The notes: a model not told the origin generated them from the letters alone. A stretch of 64,000 bases of DNA from Amantichitinum ursilacus (GCF_001294205.1 NZ_LAQT01000026.1:1-64000), one strand, 5' to 3'; counted from the stretch's first letter, positions 28,553-37,254 are shown. Numbers and translations: made by a program.

Positions 28553-29164
28553 TTAGGCATGCAGCGCGGCAATGTCTGCATGCGCCGACGCCAGTGCGGC
28601 ATTCTTGGCTTCTTCGCCCATGTTCAGGCCTTCGGCGCGCACGATACGCACATCGGTGATGCCGATAAAGCCAAACACAGTCTTCAGATACGCTTCTTGA
28701 TGGTCACGAGCGCGCATCACGTCGCTGGTGGAGTACGGACCGCCACGGGTGGAAGCAATGATCACCGTCTTGCCGCCGGCCAGGCCTTCGGGGCCATTGG
28801 CACCGTAACGGAACGTGCGGCCAGCCTGCAGCACGCGGTCAATCCAGGCTTTCAGTTGGCTGGGCACCGAGAAGTTGTACATCGGCGCACCCACCACGAT
28901 CACATCAGCGGCGAACAGTTGTTCCAGCAGCGCTTCGGTGTAGGCCGTTTCTTGTTTTTGCAGCGCGGAGTGGCCTTCGGCCGGTACAAAGCGCGCGCCC
29001 AGGATTTCGCCAGACAAGTGGCCCGGGGCCGATACGGCCAGATCCAGATAATCCACTTCGGTGCCGGGATGAGCCGCTTGCCATTCGGCCACAATTTTGG
29101 CGGTCAGTTTGCGCGATACCGAGTTGTCGGCCAGAACGCTGGAATCAATGTGCAACAGTTTCAT
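28553..29164 (-). CDS. azoR: FMN-dependent NADH:quinone oxidoreductase / azoreductase
   Basis: It carries out two-electron reduction of quinones and azo compounds with FMN, protecting against electrophile stress. The flavodoxin-like fold shows LHIDSSVLADNSVSRKLT at the phosphate-binding N-terminus, the FMN loop APMYNFSVPSQLKAWIDRV, and GRTFRYGANGPEGLAGGK. I use the ATG at 29164 (203 aa), which has AGGAG 8 bases upstream and matches the family length; the longer in-frame extension to 29479 is not coding. It is divergent from a LysR gene across a long palindrome. Confidence 0.95.
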   Translation of the reverse strand: MKLLHIDSSVLADNSVSRKLTAKIVAEWQAAHPGTEVDYLDLAVSAPGHLSGEILGARFVPAEGHSALQKQETAYTEALLEQLFAADVIVVGAPMYNFSVPSQLKAWIDRVLQAGRTFRYGANGPEGLAGGKTVIIASTRGGPYSTSDVMRARDHQEAYLKTVFGFIGITDVRIVRAEGLNMGEEAKNAALASAHADIAALHA

Positions 29165-29276
29165 GTTGGTTCTCCTGAGGGGTGAAGCATCCCGCCGTCC
29201 GCGAAATGCTGTGCTGCGTGGCATGGAGCGAACTCTATCGGGCGCATCAATCCCTGATAAGTCGGCAAAAATGCGA

Positions 29277-29304
29277 TAGATTGTCCTGTTTACAGGACAA
29301 TCTA
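29277..29304. promoter_or_regulatory. 28-bp perfect palindrome, probable LysR-type operator
   Basis: The left arm TAGATTGTCCTGT and its exact reverse complement flank a central TT. It lies 16 bp before the lysR start and 113 bp before the azoR start. The core TGTCC-N8-GGACA has the dyad form expected for LysR-type regulators. A minus-strand promoter for azoR could overlap it. Confidence 0.75.
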
Positions 29305-29319
29305 CTTCCAGGCGCGACC

Positions 29320-30258
29320 ATGCAGGATTTGAATGACATGCTGTACTTTGCCGAAGTGGTGGAGCGTGGCGGCTTTGCCGCTGCGGGCCGCGCACTGGGC
29401 ATCCCCAAAAGCCGCTTGTCGCGCCGGTTGCAAGAGCTGGAAGCGCGGCTGGGCGTGCGTTTGCTCCAGCGCACCACACGCCGGCTGGCGCTCACTGAAA
29501 TCGGCGAACTGTATTACCGCCACTGCCAGGCCATCCGCGACGAAGCCAATGCGGCGGCCGAAGCGGTCGAGCGCGTGCATGCCGCACCGCGTGGCACCGT
29601 CAAAGTGACCGTGCCGGTTACCCTGGCGCAAACGGTGATCGGCGAGATCCTGCCGGGTTTTCTGGCGCGCTATCCGCAAGTGCGCGTGAACATGCAGGTG
29701 ACCAATCGCGTCATTGATCTGCTGGAAGAAGGCGTGGATGTGGCGTTGCGCGTGCGCTTTACGCTGCAGGATTCGGCGTCTCTGGTGGTCAAACAGCTGG
29801 GCATGACCGGCGGCACGCTAGTGGCCAGCCCCACCCAGCTGGCACGCCAGGGTCAGCCAACGCGGCCGGAAGAATTAAGCTGGCTGGACACGCTGGCGAT
29901 GAACGCCACCGACGGCCGCGCGGTGTGGAATCTGATCGGCCCGCAAGGCGAGGAGCATCAACTGATCCACTACCCGCGCTATGTGGCGGACGATATGGTT
30001 ACGCTGAAATACGCGGCGGTGGCGGGCATCGGCGCGATGTTTATCCCGGAATATCTATGCCAGGCCGAACTCAACAATGGGCAGTTGATTCCGGTGTTGC
30101 CCGATTGGGCCCCGGCGCGTGCCTATGTGCACGCGGTGTTTCCCAGCCGCCGTGGTCTGGTGCCGGCCGTGCGGCATTTTCTCGATTATCTGGATGAGTC
30201 GCTGCCCGGCGCAGCGGCGGCACACGGCATGACACCGCGCCCGCCGATCGAACTGTAG
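29320..30258 (+). CDS. LysR-family transcriptional regulator
   Basis: Likely regulator of the divergent azoR gene. The N-terminal helix-turn-helix is LNDMLYFAEVVERGGFAAAGRALGIPKSRLSRRLQELEARLGVRLLQRTTRRL. The rest is the two-lobed effector domain, with VKVTVPVTLAQTVIGEILPGFLARYPQVRV at the start of lobe 1. I place the start at the ATG at 29320 (312 aa), where LysR similarity begins; the upstream in-frame ORF runs through the operator. The family usually binds a dyad near its own start and autorepresses. Confidence 0.92.
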   Translation: MQDLNDMLYFAEVVERGGFAAAGRALGIPKSRLSRRLQELEARLGVRLLQRTTRRLALTEIGELYYRHCQAIRDEANAAAEAVERVHAAPRGTVKVTVPVTLAQTVIGEILPGFLARYPQVRVNMQVTNRVIDLLEEGVDVALRVRFTLQDSASLVVKQLGMTGGTLVASPTQLARQGQPTRPEELSWLDTLAMNATDGRAVWNLIGPQGEEHQLIHYPRYVADDMVTLKYAAVAGIGAMFIPEYLCQAELNNGQLIPVLPDWAPARAYVHAVFPSRRGLVPAVRHFLDYLDESLPGAAAAHGMTPRPPIEL

Positions 30259-30279
30259 CGGGCGCGGCGCGGGGCGTTA

Positions 30280-31416
30280 TTACACGATATCGAGGTGATC
30301 GATGCCAGACAGCACGTCGCGCGTGCGCGCATCCGAACCGTTCAGTTTGATCTGCAAGCGCAGGTCGTTCACCGAATCGGCGTTGCGCAGGGCGTCTTCA
30401 TAATTAACGAGACCCGCTTCAAACAAATCAAACAACGACTGATCGAAGGTCTGCATGCCCAGCTCGCGCGATTTCTTCATCAGTTCCTTGATCTCGTGCA
30501 CTTCGCCCTTGAAGATCAAATCCGAAATCAGCGGCGAATTCAGCATCACTTCCACCGCCGCCACGCGGCCTTTGCCCGAGCGATGCGGCAACAAGCGCTG
30601 CGACACAAAGGCTTTCAGGTTAAGCGACAAGTCCATCAGCAATTGCGCGCGACGTTCTTCCGGGAAGAAGTTGATGATCCGGTCCAGCGCCTGGTTGGCC
30701 GAGTTGGCGTGCAGCGTGGCCATACACAAGTGGCCGGTTTCGGCGAAGGCGATCGCGTAATCCATGGTGTCGCGGTCGCGGATTTCACCGATCAAAATCA
30801 CGTCCGGCGCCTGGCGCAGCGTGTTTTTCAGCGCAGCGCCCCAGCTGTCGGTATCCACGCCCACTTCGCGCTGCGTGATGATCGATTTGCGGTGCTCGTG
30901 CACATATTCGATCGGATCTTCGATGGTGATGATGTGGTCGTGCGCGTGTTCGTTGCGGTGACCAATCATTGCCGCCAGCGAGGTCGATTTGCCCGAACCG
31001 GTACCCCCAACAAAAATCACCAGACCGCGCTTGGTCATGGCGATGTCTTTCAGCACCGGCGGCAAGCCCAGGTCTTCAAGGCGCGGAATCTGGCTGTTGA
31101 TGGTCCGCAGCACCATGCCCACGCGGCCTTGCTGCAGGAACGCGTTAACGCGAAAGCGGCCCAGCGTGCCCGGGCTGATGGCGAAGTTACATTCTTTGGT
31201 GGCTTCAAAGTCTTCGGCCTGGCGGTCGTTCATGATTGCCCGGGCCAGTTCTTTGGTGTGTTGCGCGCTCAGCAACTGGTTGGACACCGGCGTGACCTTG
31301 CCATCGATTTTCATGGCGGGCGGAAAATCAGCGGTGATGAACAAGTCAGACGCACCCTTGGCGCGCATGTGGCGCAGCAAGTCCTGCATGAATTTGGCGG
31401 ATTGTTCTTTTTCCAT
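30280..31416 (-). CDS. pilU: Type IV pilus retraction ATPase PilU
   Basis: This is the PilT-dependent accessory hexameric ATPase at the base of type IV pili. Walker A GGTGSGKST lies near residue 137, the Asp box (HIITIEDPIEY), Walker B (VILIGEIRDRDTM) and His box (GHLCMATLHANSANQAL) follow. The C-terminal extension beyond residue 345 (GSDARTRDVLSGIDHL), absent from PilT, supports PilU. The length is 378 aa. It follows pilT on the same strand with a 129-bp gap, the usual order. Confidence 0.95.
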   Translation of the reverse strand: MEKEQSAKFMQDLLRHMRAKGASDLFITADFPPAMKIDGKVTPVSNQLLSAQHTKELARAIMNDRQAEDFEATKECNFAISPGTLGRFRVNAFLQQGRVGMVLRTINSQIPRLEDLGLPPVLKDIAMTKRGLVIFVGGTGSGKSTSLAAMIGHRNEHAHDHIITIEDPIEYVHEHRKSIITQREVGVDTDSWGAALKNTLRQAPDVILIGEIRDRDTMDYAIAFAETGHLCMATLHANSANQALDRIINFFPEERRAQLLMDLSLNLKAFVSQRLLPHRSGKGRVAAVEVMLNSPLISDLIFKGEVHEIKELMKKSRELGMQTFDQSLFDLFEAGLVNYEDALRNADSVNDLRLQIKLNGSDARTRDVLSGIDHLDIV

Positions 31417-31545
31417 CGCTGTTCCAGTGGGGTGTGGTCGCGCTGTAAGTGGCGCTGCTTTTGATTATTGAATACGGTTTTGGGCTGCACTACCGCCGCA
31501 CGGCAAAAATCGCCAGGCGGCGGCCCGGCGATCTTGCCAGCAGAC

Positions 31546-32589
31546 TTAACCTTTGAAGTTATCCGGCATGGCCGCCTTGGTGCGGGCCTCGGCATTGCTG
31601 ATGATGTTGCGTTGCACCAGCGTTTGCAGCGACTGGTCCAGCGTTTGCATACCAAACTGCTGGCCGGTCTGGATGGCGGAATACATCTGCGCAATCTTGT
31701 TTTCGCGGATCAGGTTACGGATCGCCGGAATGCCGATCATGATTTCATGCGCGGCGGCGCGGCCCTGGCCGTCTTTGGTTTTGATCAGCGTTTGCGAGAT
31801 CACCGCGCGCAGCGATTCGGACAACATCGCGCGCACCATTTCTTTTTCGGCGGCCGGGAATACGTCAACCACGCGGTCAATGGTTTTAGCGGCGGAACTG
31901 GTGTGCAGCGTGCCGAACACCAAATGGCCGGTTTCCGCGGCGGTGAGCGCCAGGCGGATGGTTTCCAGATCGCGCATTTCGCCCACCAGCACCACGTCCG
32001 GATCTTCCCGCAGCGCCGAACGCAGTGCGTTGGAGAAGCTCAGCGTATGCGGCCCCACTTCGCGCTGGTTGATCAGACACTTTTTGGACTGATGCACAAA
32101 TTCGATCGGATCTTCTACGGTCAGGATGTGGCCGTAGTCGTTTTCGTTGATGTAGTTGACCATCGCGGCCAGCGTGGTGGATTTGCCCGAACCGGTCGGA
32201 CCGGTTACCAGCACCAGACCGCGCGGGTTCTGCGCGATATCCTGGAATACGCGCGGCGCGTTCAGTTCTTCCAGCGTCAGCACCTTGGACGGAATGGTCC
32301 GGAACACCGCGCCCGCGCCGCGGTTCTGCACAAACGCGTTAACCCGAAAGCGCGCCAGGTTGGGGATTTCAAACGAGAAATCGCACTCCAGCGTGTCTTC
32401 GTACACCTTGCGCTGACCGTCGTTCATGATGTCGTACACCATGTCGTGCACGTCTTTGTGTTCCAGCGGCGGCAGGTTGATACGGCGGACATCGCCGTGC
32501 ACGCGGATCATCGGCGGCAAGCCGGATGAGAGGTGCAAGTCAGAAGCCTTGTTCTTGACGGCAAACGCGAGCAGTTCCGAGATTTCCAT
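31546..32589 (-). CDS. pilT: Type IV pilus retraction ATPase PilT
   Basis: It powers pilus depolymerisation in twitching motility and DNA uptake. Motifs in order: Walker A GPTGSGKST, Asp box ILTVEDPIEFVH, Walker B VVLVGEMRDLETI, His box GHLVFGTLHTSSAAKTIDR, and the PilT-specific C-terminal block AIRNLIRENKIAQMYSAIQTGQQFGMQTLDQSL, close to the conserved AIRNLIRE retraction motif. The N-terminus MEISELLAFAVKNKASDLHLSSG sets the start at 32589 (347 aa); the ribosome site there is weak, and the longer ORF to 32793 adds unrelated sequence. No other pilus gene is in the window. Confidence 0.96.
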   Translation of the reverse strand: MEISELLAFAVKNKASDLHLSSGLPPMIRVHGDVRRINLPPLEHKDVHDMVYDIMNDGQRKVYEDTLECDFSFEIPNLARFRVNAFVQNRGAGAVFRTIPSKVLTLEELNAPRVFQDIAQNPRGLVLVTGPTGSGKSTTLAAMVNYINENDYGHILTVEDPIEFVHQSKKCLINQREVGPHTLSFSNALRSALREDPDVVLVGEMRDLETIRLALTAAETGHLVFGTLHTSSAAKTIDRVVDVFPAAEKEMVRAMLSESLRAVISQTLIKTKDGQGRAAAHEIMIGIPAIRNLIRENKIAQMYSAIQTGQQFGMQTLDQSLQTLVQRNIISNAEARTKAAMPDNFKG

Positions 32590-33052
32590 GAAAAAACCAG
32601 GCTCCAGAAGTAAAGGTGTGCCCCGCCGTGGGCTGAGCCGCAACGGGGTAGGCCCCAGCGGGCCGAAACAAGCAAACGCCGTGTGCGCGATACACGATGA
32701 CACGGCGTGACAGACTGACGCGATTCTAAAGCAGCACCGTGGCAACAGCGCGCACAAACCGGCCGTTGTATCGGCAAAGCCACGCCCGCACACGCGCCAG
32801 CGATGCTTGTGGCGGCCACTATCGCGTAACTTTGGCCGCGCTGGCTACTGCCCAACCGACAAGGCGCGAGGCTACGCTTACGGACGGACGCCAGTGTGGC
32901 ATCTATTGCACGCGGCATCGCATCAGGCCAGGCAATGCCCCGCTTGATGCCCAGGTGGCGCAGTCAGCGCGGCGCTACGCATTTAGTCGGGCAACGCTTT
33001 TATAATCGCGCTCATCCTGCGGCCGTGGCCGCCCCTTTTATTGAAGACAGCT
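32590..33052. other. 463-bp divergent intergenic region, pilT/yggS
   Basis: It holds the promoters of pilT (minus) and yggS (plus). A good -10 box TATAAT is at 33001-33006 on the plus strand; no clear -35 lies at 16-18 bp, only TTTAGT at a short spacing. I see no RNA gene or convincing small ORF in the rest. Confidence 0.45.
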
Positions 33053-33760
33053 ATGACCTCCGCTTCTCTTGCGCCCGCCCGCGACCAGGTGCTGGCGCGC
33101 ATTGCCCAGGCCGCACAGGCTGCCGGGCGCCACCCGGCCTCGGTGCAATTGCTGGCCGTCAGCAAAACCTTTGGCGCGGCCGACATTGCCGATCTGTATG
33201 CGCTAGGCCAGCGCAGCTTTGGCGAAAACTATGTGCAGGAACTGGTGGAAAAACACGAGGCCTTGCGCGATCACGCCGATCTGCAATGGCACTTTATTGG
33301 CCCGCTGCAGCGCAACAAGACCCGGCTGGTGGCCGAGCGCGCGCACTGGGTACATGCCATTGATCGCCTGGTGATCGCCGAACGCTTGTCCGAACAGCGC
33401 CCGCCCGAGCTGCCGCCGCTGCAGGTGTGCGTGCAGATCAATGTGTCGGGCGAGGCCAGCAAATCGGGCGTGGCGCCTGCCGACGCATTGGCGCTGGCGC
33501 AAGCGGTATCCGCCCTGCCGCGCCTGCAATTACGCGGCCTGATGGCCATCCCCGAGCCGACGCCCGATGCCGAAAAACTAGCTACGCAGTTTGCCGCATT
33601 GCCTGTATTGCTGGAAAAGCTCAATGCTGGGGGGTTGCAGCTGGATACCTTGTCGATGGGCATGTCAGCCGATCTGGAACTGGCCATCGCGCATGGCGCC
33701 ACCGTGGTGCGCGTCGGTACCGCATTATTTGGCGCAAGACCGCCAAAAATGACGGCATAA
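33053..33760 (+). CDS. yggS: YggS-family pyridoxal phosphate homeostasis protein
   Basis: This PLP-binding protein buffers pyridoxal phosphate and affects amino-acid and vitamin B6 balance; no catalytic turnover is established. The PLP lysine lies in LLAVSKTFGA, and the barrel signatures FGENYVQE, WHFIGPLQRNK and LSMGMSADLELAIAHGATVVRVGTALFG are all present. I start at the ATG at 33053 (235 aa); the ORF opens four codons earlier at TTG. The order yggS-proC-yggT is conserved in many proteobacteria. Confidence 0.95.
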   Translation: MTSASLAPARDQVLARIAQAAQAAGRHPASVQLLAVSKTFGAADIADLYALGQRSFGENYVQELVEKHEALRDHADLQWHFIGPLQRNKTRLVAERAHWVHAIDRLVIAERLSEQRPPELPPLQVCVQINVSGEASKSGVAPADALALAQAVSALPRLQLRGLMAIPEPTPDAEKLATQFAALPVLLEKLNAGGLQLDTLSMGMSADLELAIAHGATVVRVGTALFGARPPKMTA

Positions 33761-33965
33761 TCGCCAGCACTTGTCGCGGGCCGTCACGCCGCCGCGACCG
33801 CAATATTGAAACAGCATGCTGATGGCCTCATCCACTACTGGGCGCCAGACCCGGCCACCCTCGCGCACTGCGGCTTATTCACACGCAGCCACTGCGTTCG
33901 AGCGGGAACCCTGACGCGCCAGCGCGATCAGTCGAGCATCAGTCAAGACGGGATAAAACGAAAAC

Positions 33966-34784
33966 ATGAAGATCACCTTTATCGGTGGCGGCAATATGGC
34001 CGGCGCCCTGATTGGCGGCATGACCCAGCAAGGTTTCAGCGCTGATCAACTGCACGTGGTAGAACCCGACGCCGCCCGGCGCGACCAGTTGGTCGAAGAA
34101 TTCGGCGTGAGCGTCAGCGCGCCCGACGCGCCGCGGCCCGCCAGCGATGTGGTGATCTTTGCGGTCAAGCCGCAGCAACTGCGCCCCGTCGTGCAGGCGG
34201 CGCTGCAAAACGGCGACCAGCCTCTGTTGATTTCGATTGCCGCAGGCGTACGCGCCGAGACCATTTCGCGCTGGCTGGATGGTTATCGCCGCATTGTGCG
34301 CGTGATGCCCAATACGCCGGCGCTGGTGCGTGCGGGCATGTCGGGCTTGTATGCCGCCCCGGAAGTCAACGCGGAAGATCGTGCGCTGTCCGAACGCATC
34401 TTTACCTCGATCGGCAAAACGGTGTGGCTGGACGAAGAAAGCCAGATTGATGGCCTGACCGCCATTTCCGGTAGCGGCCCGGCCTATGTGTTCTATTTTA
34501 TGGAAGCACTCCAGGCCGCCGCGCGCGCCCAGGGTTTCAGCCCCGACGTGGCGCATTTGCTGGCTTATCAAACCGTAGCGGGCTCGGTCAAACTGGCGCT
34601 GGAAAGCGATGACGATGCCGCCACCCTGCGCGTCAAGGTGACGTCCAAAGGCGGCACCACCGAGCGCGCCATCAACGCGTTTGAAAACAGCCAGATGCGC
34701 GCCACCATTATTGCCGCCGCCGCTGCAGCCGCCGCCCGTTCGCGTGAACTGGGCGAAGAGCTGGGCCGCGATGCTGATCTGTAA
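33966..34784 (+). CDS. proC: Pyrroline-5-carboxylate reductase
   Basis: It reduces pyrroline-5-carboxylate to L-proline with NAD(P)H, the last step of proline synthesis. The Rossmann motif FIGGGNMAGALIGG is at the N-terminus; the family signature ISGSGPAYVFYFMEAL and the C-terminal substrate region LRVKVTSKGGTTERAI are intact. The length of 272 aa is usual. The ribosome-binding site is weak (GGGATAAAACGAAAAC before ATG). It is 205 bp after yggS and 12 bp before yggT. Confidence 0.97.
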   Translation: MKITFIGGGNMAGALIGGMTQQGFSADQLHVVEPDAARRDQLVEEFGVSVSAPDAPRPASDVVIFAVKPQQLRPVVQAALQNGDQPLLISIAAGVRAETISRWLDGYRRIVRVMPNTPALVRAGMSGLYAAPEVNAEDRALSERIFTSIGKTVWLDEESQIDGLTAISGSGPAYVFYFMEALQAAARAQGFSPDVAHLLAYQTVAGSVKLALESDDDAATLRVKVTSKGGTTERAINAFENSQMRATIIAAAAAAAARSRELGEELGRDADL

Positions 34785-34796
34785 ACGGGGCCACGC

Positions 34797-35384
34797 ATGA
34801 TTGATCACGCGCTGAGCTATCTGATCCATGTGCTGGCGGAATTTTTTATTCTGCTGCTGCTAACCCGCTTCTATCTGCAAGCGGGCCGCATTTCCTTTAA
34901 ACATCCGCTGGGCCAGTTTGTGCTGGCCACCACCAACTGGGCGGTGCTGCCGCTGCGCAAGGTGCTGCCGGCGGTGCGCCGCTATGACACGGCCAGCATC
35001 GTGCTGGCGTGGCTGGTGGCCTTGCTGATGCATACCTTGCTGATGGTGATTGCGCCGTGGCCGCCGGTGCTCAGCTCCGCGGTGTCGATTGCCGCGCTGA
35101 TGGCGGTGGCGTTGTTGGAGCTGGCCAAGATGTCGCTGTACTTGCTGTTTGCGGCGACGGTTATCCAGGCGCTGATGTCGTGGATGTCGCCATACAATCC
35201 GCTGATGCCCATCATGCAAGGTCTGACCGGGCCGTTTTTGCGACCGTTGCACCGGATCATTCCCACCATCGGCGGCGTGGATATCTCGCCATTGATTCTG
35301 GTGCTGGTGATCCAGTTGCTGCTGAATGTGGTGGTGGCTGATCTGGAACCCACCATCCTGCAATACGTGCGCATCGTGGCGTGA
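34797..35384 (+). CDS. yggT: YggT-family inner-membrane protein
   Basis: A 195-aa integral membrane protein with two repeated YggT units, each made of a hydrophobic helix pair and a loop motif. The first has FKHPLGQFVLATTNWAVLPLRKVLP and the second SPYNPLMPIMQGLTGPFLRPLHRIIPTIGGVDISPLILVL. The family has been linked to osmotic or potassium stress and, in plastids, to cytochrome b6 assembly, but its bacterial role is not settled. It is 12 bp after proC and is followed by a terminator. Confidence 0.92.
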   Translation: MIDHALSYLIHVLAEFFILLLLTRFYLQAGRISFKHPLGQFVLATTNWAVLPLRKVLPAVRRYDTASIVLAWLVALLMHTLLMVIAPWPPVLSSAVSIAALMAVALLELAKMSLYLLFAATVIQALMSWMSPYNPLMPIMQGLTGPFLRPLHRIIPTIGGVDISPLILVLVIQLLLNVVVADLEPTILQYVRIVA

Positions 35385-35398
35385 TGGCTGCGCCGTGC

Positions 35399-35430
35399 AT
35401 AAAAAAGGACACCCTCGGGTGTCCTTTTTT
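35399..35430. terminator. Bidirectional terminator between yggT and fxsA
   Basis: AAAGGACACCC and GGGTGTCCTTT form perfect 11-bp arms around TC, flanked by A and T runs. It serves yggT on the plus strand and fxsA on the minus strand. Confidence 0.9.
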
Positions 35431-35442
35431 GCGCGCTGGCGC

Positions 35443-35871
35443 TTAGTCGCCCAACTGGCGATCCGGGCCAACTTTGGGATCGATGCGACGATAATCGCCT
35501 TCGATCACGCCCTCGGGCACACGCGGCCCGGGGCCATTGCCGCCATTGCTGCGGCCACCACCGGGCCATGGCAACAGCATGATCAGTGCCACCACATCGC
35601 CGATAATGCCGGGCAACAGCAACAGCACGGCCGAGATGTAATAGCGCGCCACCCAGAACAAACTGCTGGTCTTGACGCGACCGGCGCGCAGGTCGTCGAA
35701 CAAGGACCAGGCCACGGCCATTTTGTGGTGACGCAGCATCAGGCCGCCAACGATAGCAGCCACCACCAGCCACGCCAGCAGCACGCCCACGCCAAACGCG
35801 TGAGCCACCATGATCATGACCACGATTTCGAGCACGGGCCAGGCCAGCAGGCCAAGAAGGAGATAAGGCAT
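35443..35871 (-). CDS. fxsA: FxsA-family membrane protein
   Basis: This small inner-membrane protein (142 aa) belongs to the family of E. coli FxsA, which relieves phage T7 exclusion when overproduced; its normal role is unclear. It begins MPYLLLGLLAWPVLEIVVMIMVAHAFGV with the conserved Glu, and the LLLLPGIIGDVVALIMLLP helix is the family hallmark. A Gly-rich cytoplasmic tail follows. I use the ATG at 35871, where similarity to FxsA begins; 18 upstream codons lie inside cutA. Its start codon overlaps that of cutA head to head, and its ribosome site is weak. Confidence 0.88.
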   Translation of the reverse strand: MPYLLLGLLAWPVLEIVVMIMVAHAFGVGVLLAWLVVAAIVGGLMLRHHKMAVAWSLFDDLRAGRVKTSSLFWVARYYISAVLLLLPGIIGDVVALIMLLPWPGGGRSNGGNGPGPRVPEGVIEGDYRRIDPKVGPDRQLGD

Positions 35872-36220
35872 GGAATTTTCCGATGAACAGGCCGCGTTAG
35901 ATGCGGCCCTTCTGGTGTTTTGCAATTGCCCGGACGGCGCAGTGGCGAGTACCCTCGCGCAGGGAATTGTGGCGGCCCGATTGGCCGCCTGTGTGAACCT
36001 GCTGCCAGAAGTCCGGTCAGTCTACCGCTGGCAAGACAGAATCGAAACGACCACGGAAGTTCCGTTACTGATCAAGACCACGCGCGCACGCTATCCGGCC
36101 CTACAAGACTGGCTGGCCGCGCAACATCCGTATGATGTACCCGAAATCATCGCCACACCGGTTGTGGCCGGCTTTGCACCTTATCTGCACTGGCTGGCCG
36201 ACAACGCACTGGAGAACTGA
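35870..36220 (+). CDS. cutA: CutA divalent-cation tolerance protein
   Basis: A trimeric ferredoxin-like protein linked to copper tolerance, with unresolved function. The 116-aa sequence has the family blocks ARLAACVNLLPEVRSVYRWQ, EVPLLIKTT and HPYDVPEIIATPV. A strong AAGGAG 7 bases before the ATG (inside fxsA) sets the start. It is the first gene of a probable cutA-dsbD(N)-tlpA run: the next gene begins after 3 bases. In many proteobacteria cutA is next to full-length dsbD. Confidence 0.95.
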   Translation: MEFSDEQAALDAALLVFCNCPDGAVASTLAQGIVAARLAACVNLLPEVRSVYRWQDRIETTTEVPLLIKTTRARYPALQDWLAAQHPYDVPEIIATPVVAGFAPYLHWLADNALEN

Positions 36221-36223
36221 ACC

Positions 36224-36712
36224 GTGCAGCGCCTGCTGTCTTCTTTGCTATTTGCCGCCTGCGGGCTGGCCACCACCGCCGCTTTTGCCGTTGACCAGAA
36301 AGACCTGCTGCCGCCCACCGAGGCGTTTAAAGCCAGCGTCGAACAAGTGGACGCCAATCATCTGAACGTGATCTTTACGGTTGCGCCGGGTTATTACCTG
36401 TATCACGACCGCATCAAGGTCACGGCTAATCCCACTACCGCGTTCGACAGCACTTTTCCGGCCGGCAAGATCAAGAACGACCCTAATTTCGGCAAGATGG
36501 AAGTCTATCCGCATCCGTTTAACCTGAGCCTGGCCAGCAAAACGGCATGGCCCGCCAGCACAGCGCTGACTGTCAAGATGCAGGGCTGCGCCGACGCCGG
36601 CGTGTGCTATCCGCCGCAAACCGTCACGCTGAAACTGCCTACCGACAATGCCTCGCATGCAGTGCAGTCGGGCAGCAAGAAAGACGAGCTGTTTGGCACG
36701 ACCAAAAAATAA
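36224..36712 (+). CDS. Stand-alone DsbD N-terminal (alpha) domain protein
   Basis: This periplasmic protein of 162 aa corresponds only to the N-terminal immunoglobulin-like thiol-disulfide domain of DsbD. A signal peptide covers residues 1-22. The catalytic pair is Cys122 and Cys128 in GCADAGVCYPP, equal to the nDsbD active-site loop. The membrane beta domain and C-terminal thioredoxin domain of DsbD are missing: the protein ends with a short hydrophilic tail. A TlpA-like thioredoxin follows 12 bp later, so a split reductant relay is likely, with an unseen CcdA/DsbD-beta partner. It could also be a remnant of a deleted dsbD. Confidence 0.88.
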   Translation: MQRLLSSLLFAACGLATTAAFAVDQKDLLPPTEAFKASVEQVDANHLNVIFTVAPGYYLYHDRIKVTANPTTAFDSTFPAGKIKNDPNFGKMEVYPHPFNLSLASKTAWPASTALTVKMQGCADAGVCYPPQTVTLKLPTDNASHAVQSGSKKDELFGTTKK

Positions 36713-36724
36713 GGAAAGTGGCCC

Positions 36725-37213
36725 ATGCGCCCGATGTGTCTGACTCGCTGGATATCGGTGTTGGTTTTGCTGCTGACGGCGCATGCGTTTGCCGCGACCG
36801 CACTGGATAAACCGCTGAAAGATCTGCAAGGCAAGCCGCAAAAAGTGTCGCAGTGGATCGGCAAGCCAATCGTGCTTAATTTCTGGGCCACCTGGTGCGA
36901 ACCCTGCCGCGAAGAAACCCCTGCCTTCGTCAAACTGCAAAAGCAGTATGGCGATGCGGTGCAGTTTGTGGGGGTGGCGATTGATGAAGCGCCTGCGGTA
37001 ACGCAATTCATCAAGCAATACGGCGTTACTTACCCGATCTTGCTAGGCGACGCGGACGGCATGGATATGATGCTGGCCTTGGGCAATGTGCAAGGCGGGC
37101 TGCCGTTTACGCTGATTCTGGATCGCAAAGGCCATATCGCCGCGCAACAATTAGGCGTGATGAAGGCCGATGCGGTGCAGAAAGCGCTCAAGCCCCTGAT
37201 CGCCGCGCGGTAA
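36725..37213 (+). CDS. TlpA-family periplasmic thioredoxin
   Basis: A 162-aa thiol-disulfide oxidoreductase with an N-terminal signal segment or anchor (about 8-24) and a thioredoxin fold. The redox motif is Cys58-Glu-Pro-Cys61 in NFWATWCEPCREE; the cis-proline region is GLPFTLILDRKG. It probably reduces periplasmic targets such as apocytochrome c or oxidised proteins. Its position right after the lone DsbD alpha domain suggests electron exchange between the two. AAGGAAA precedes the start. Confidence 0.92.
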   Translation: MRPMCLTRWISVLVLLLTAHAFAATALDKPLKDLQGKPQKVSQWIGKPIVLNFWATWCEPCREETPAFVKLQKQYGDAVQFVGVAIDEAPAVTQFIKQYGVTYPILLGDADGMDMMLALGNVQGGLPFTLILDRKGHIAAQQLGVMKADAVQKALKPLIAAR

Positions 37214-37254
37214 CAGCCGCCCGCCTGGTGGCATGACAACGCAAACAATGGACG

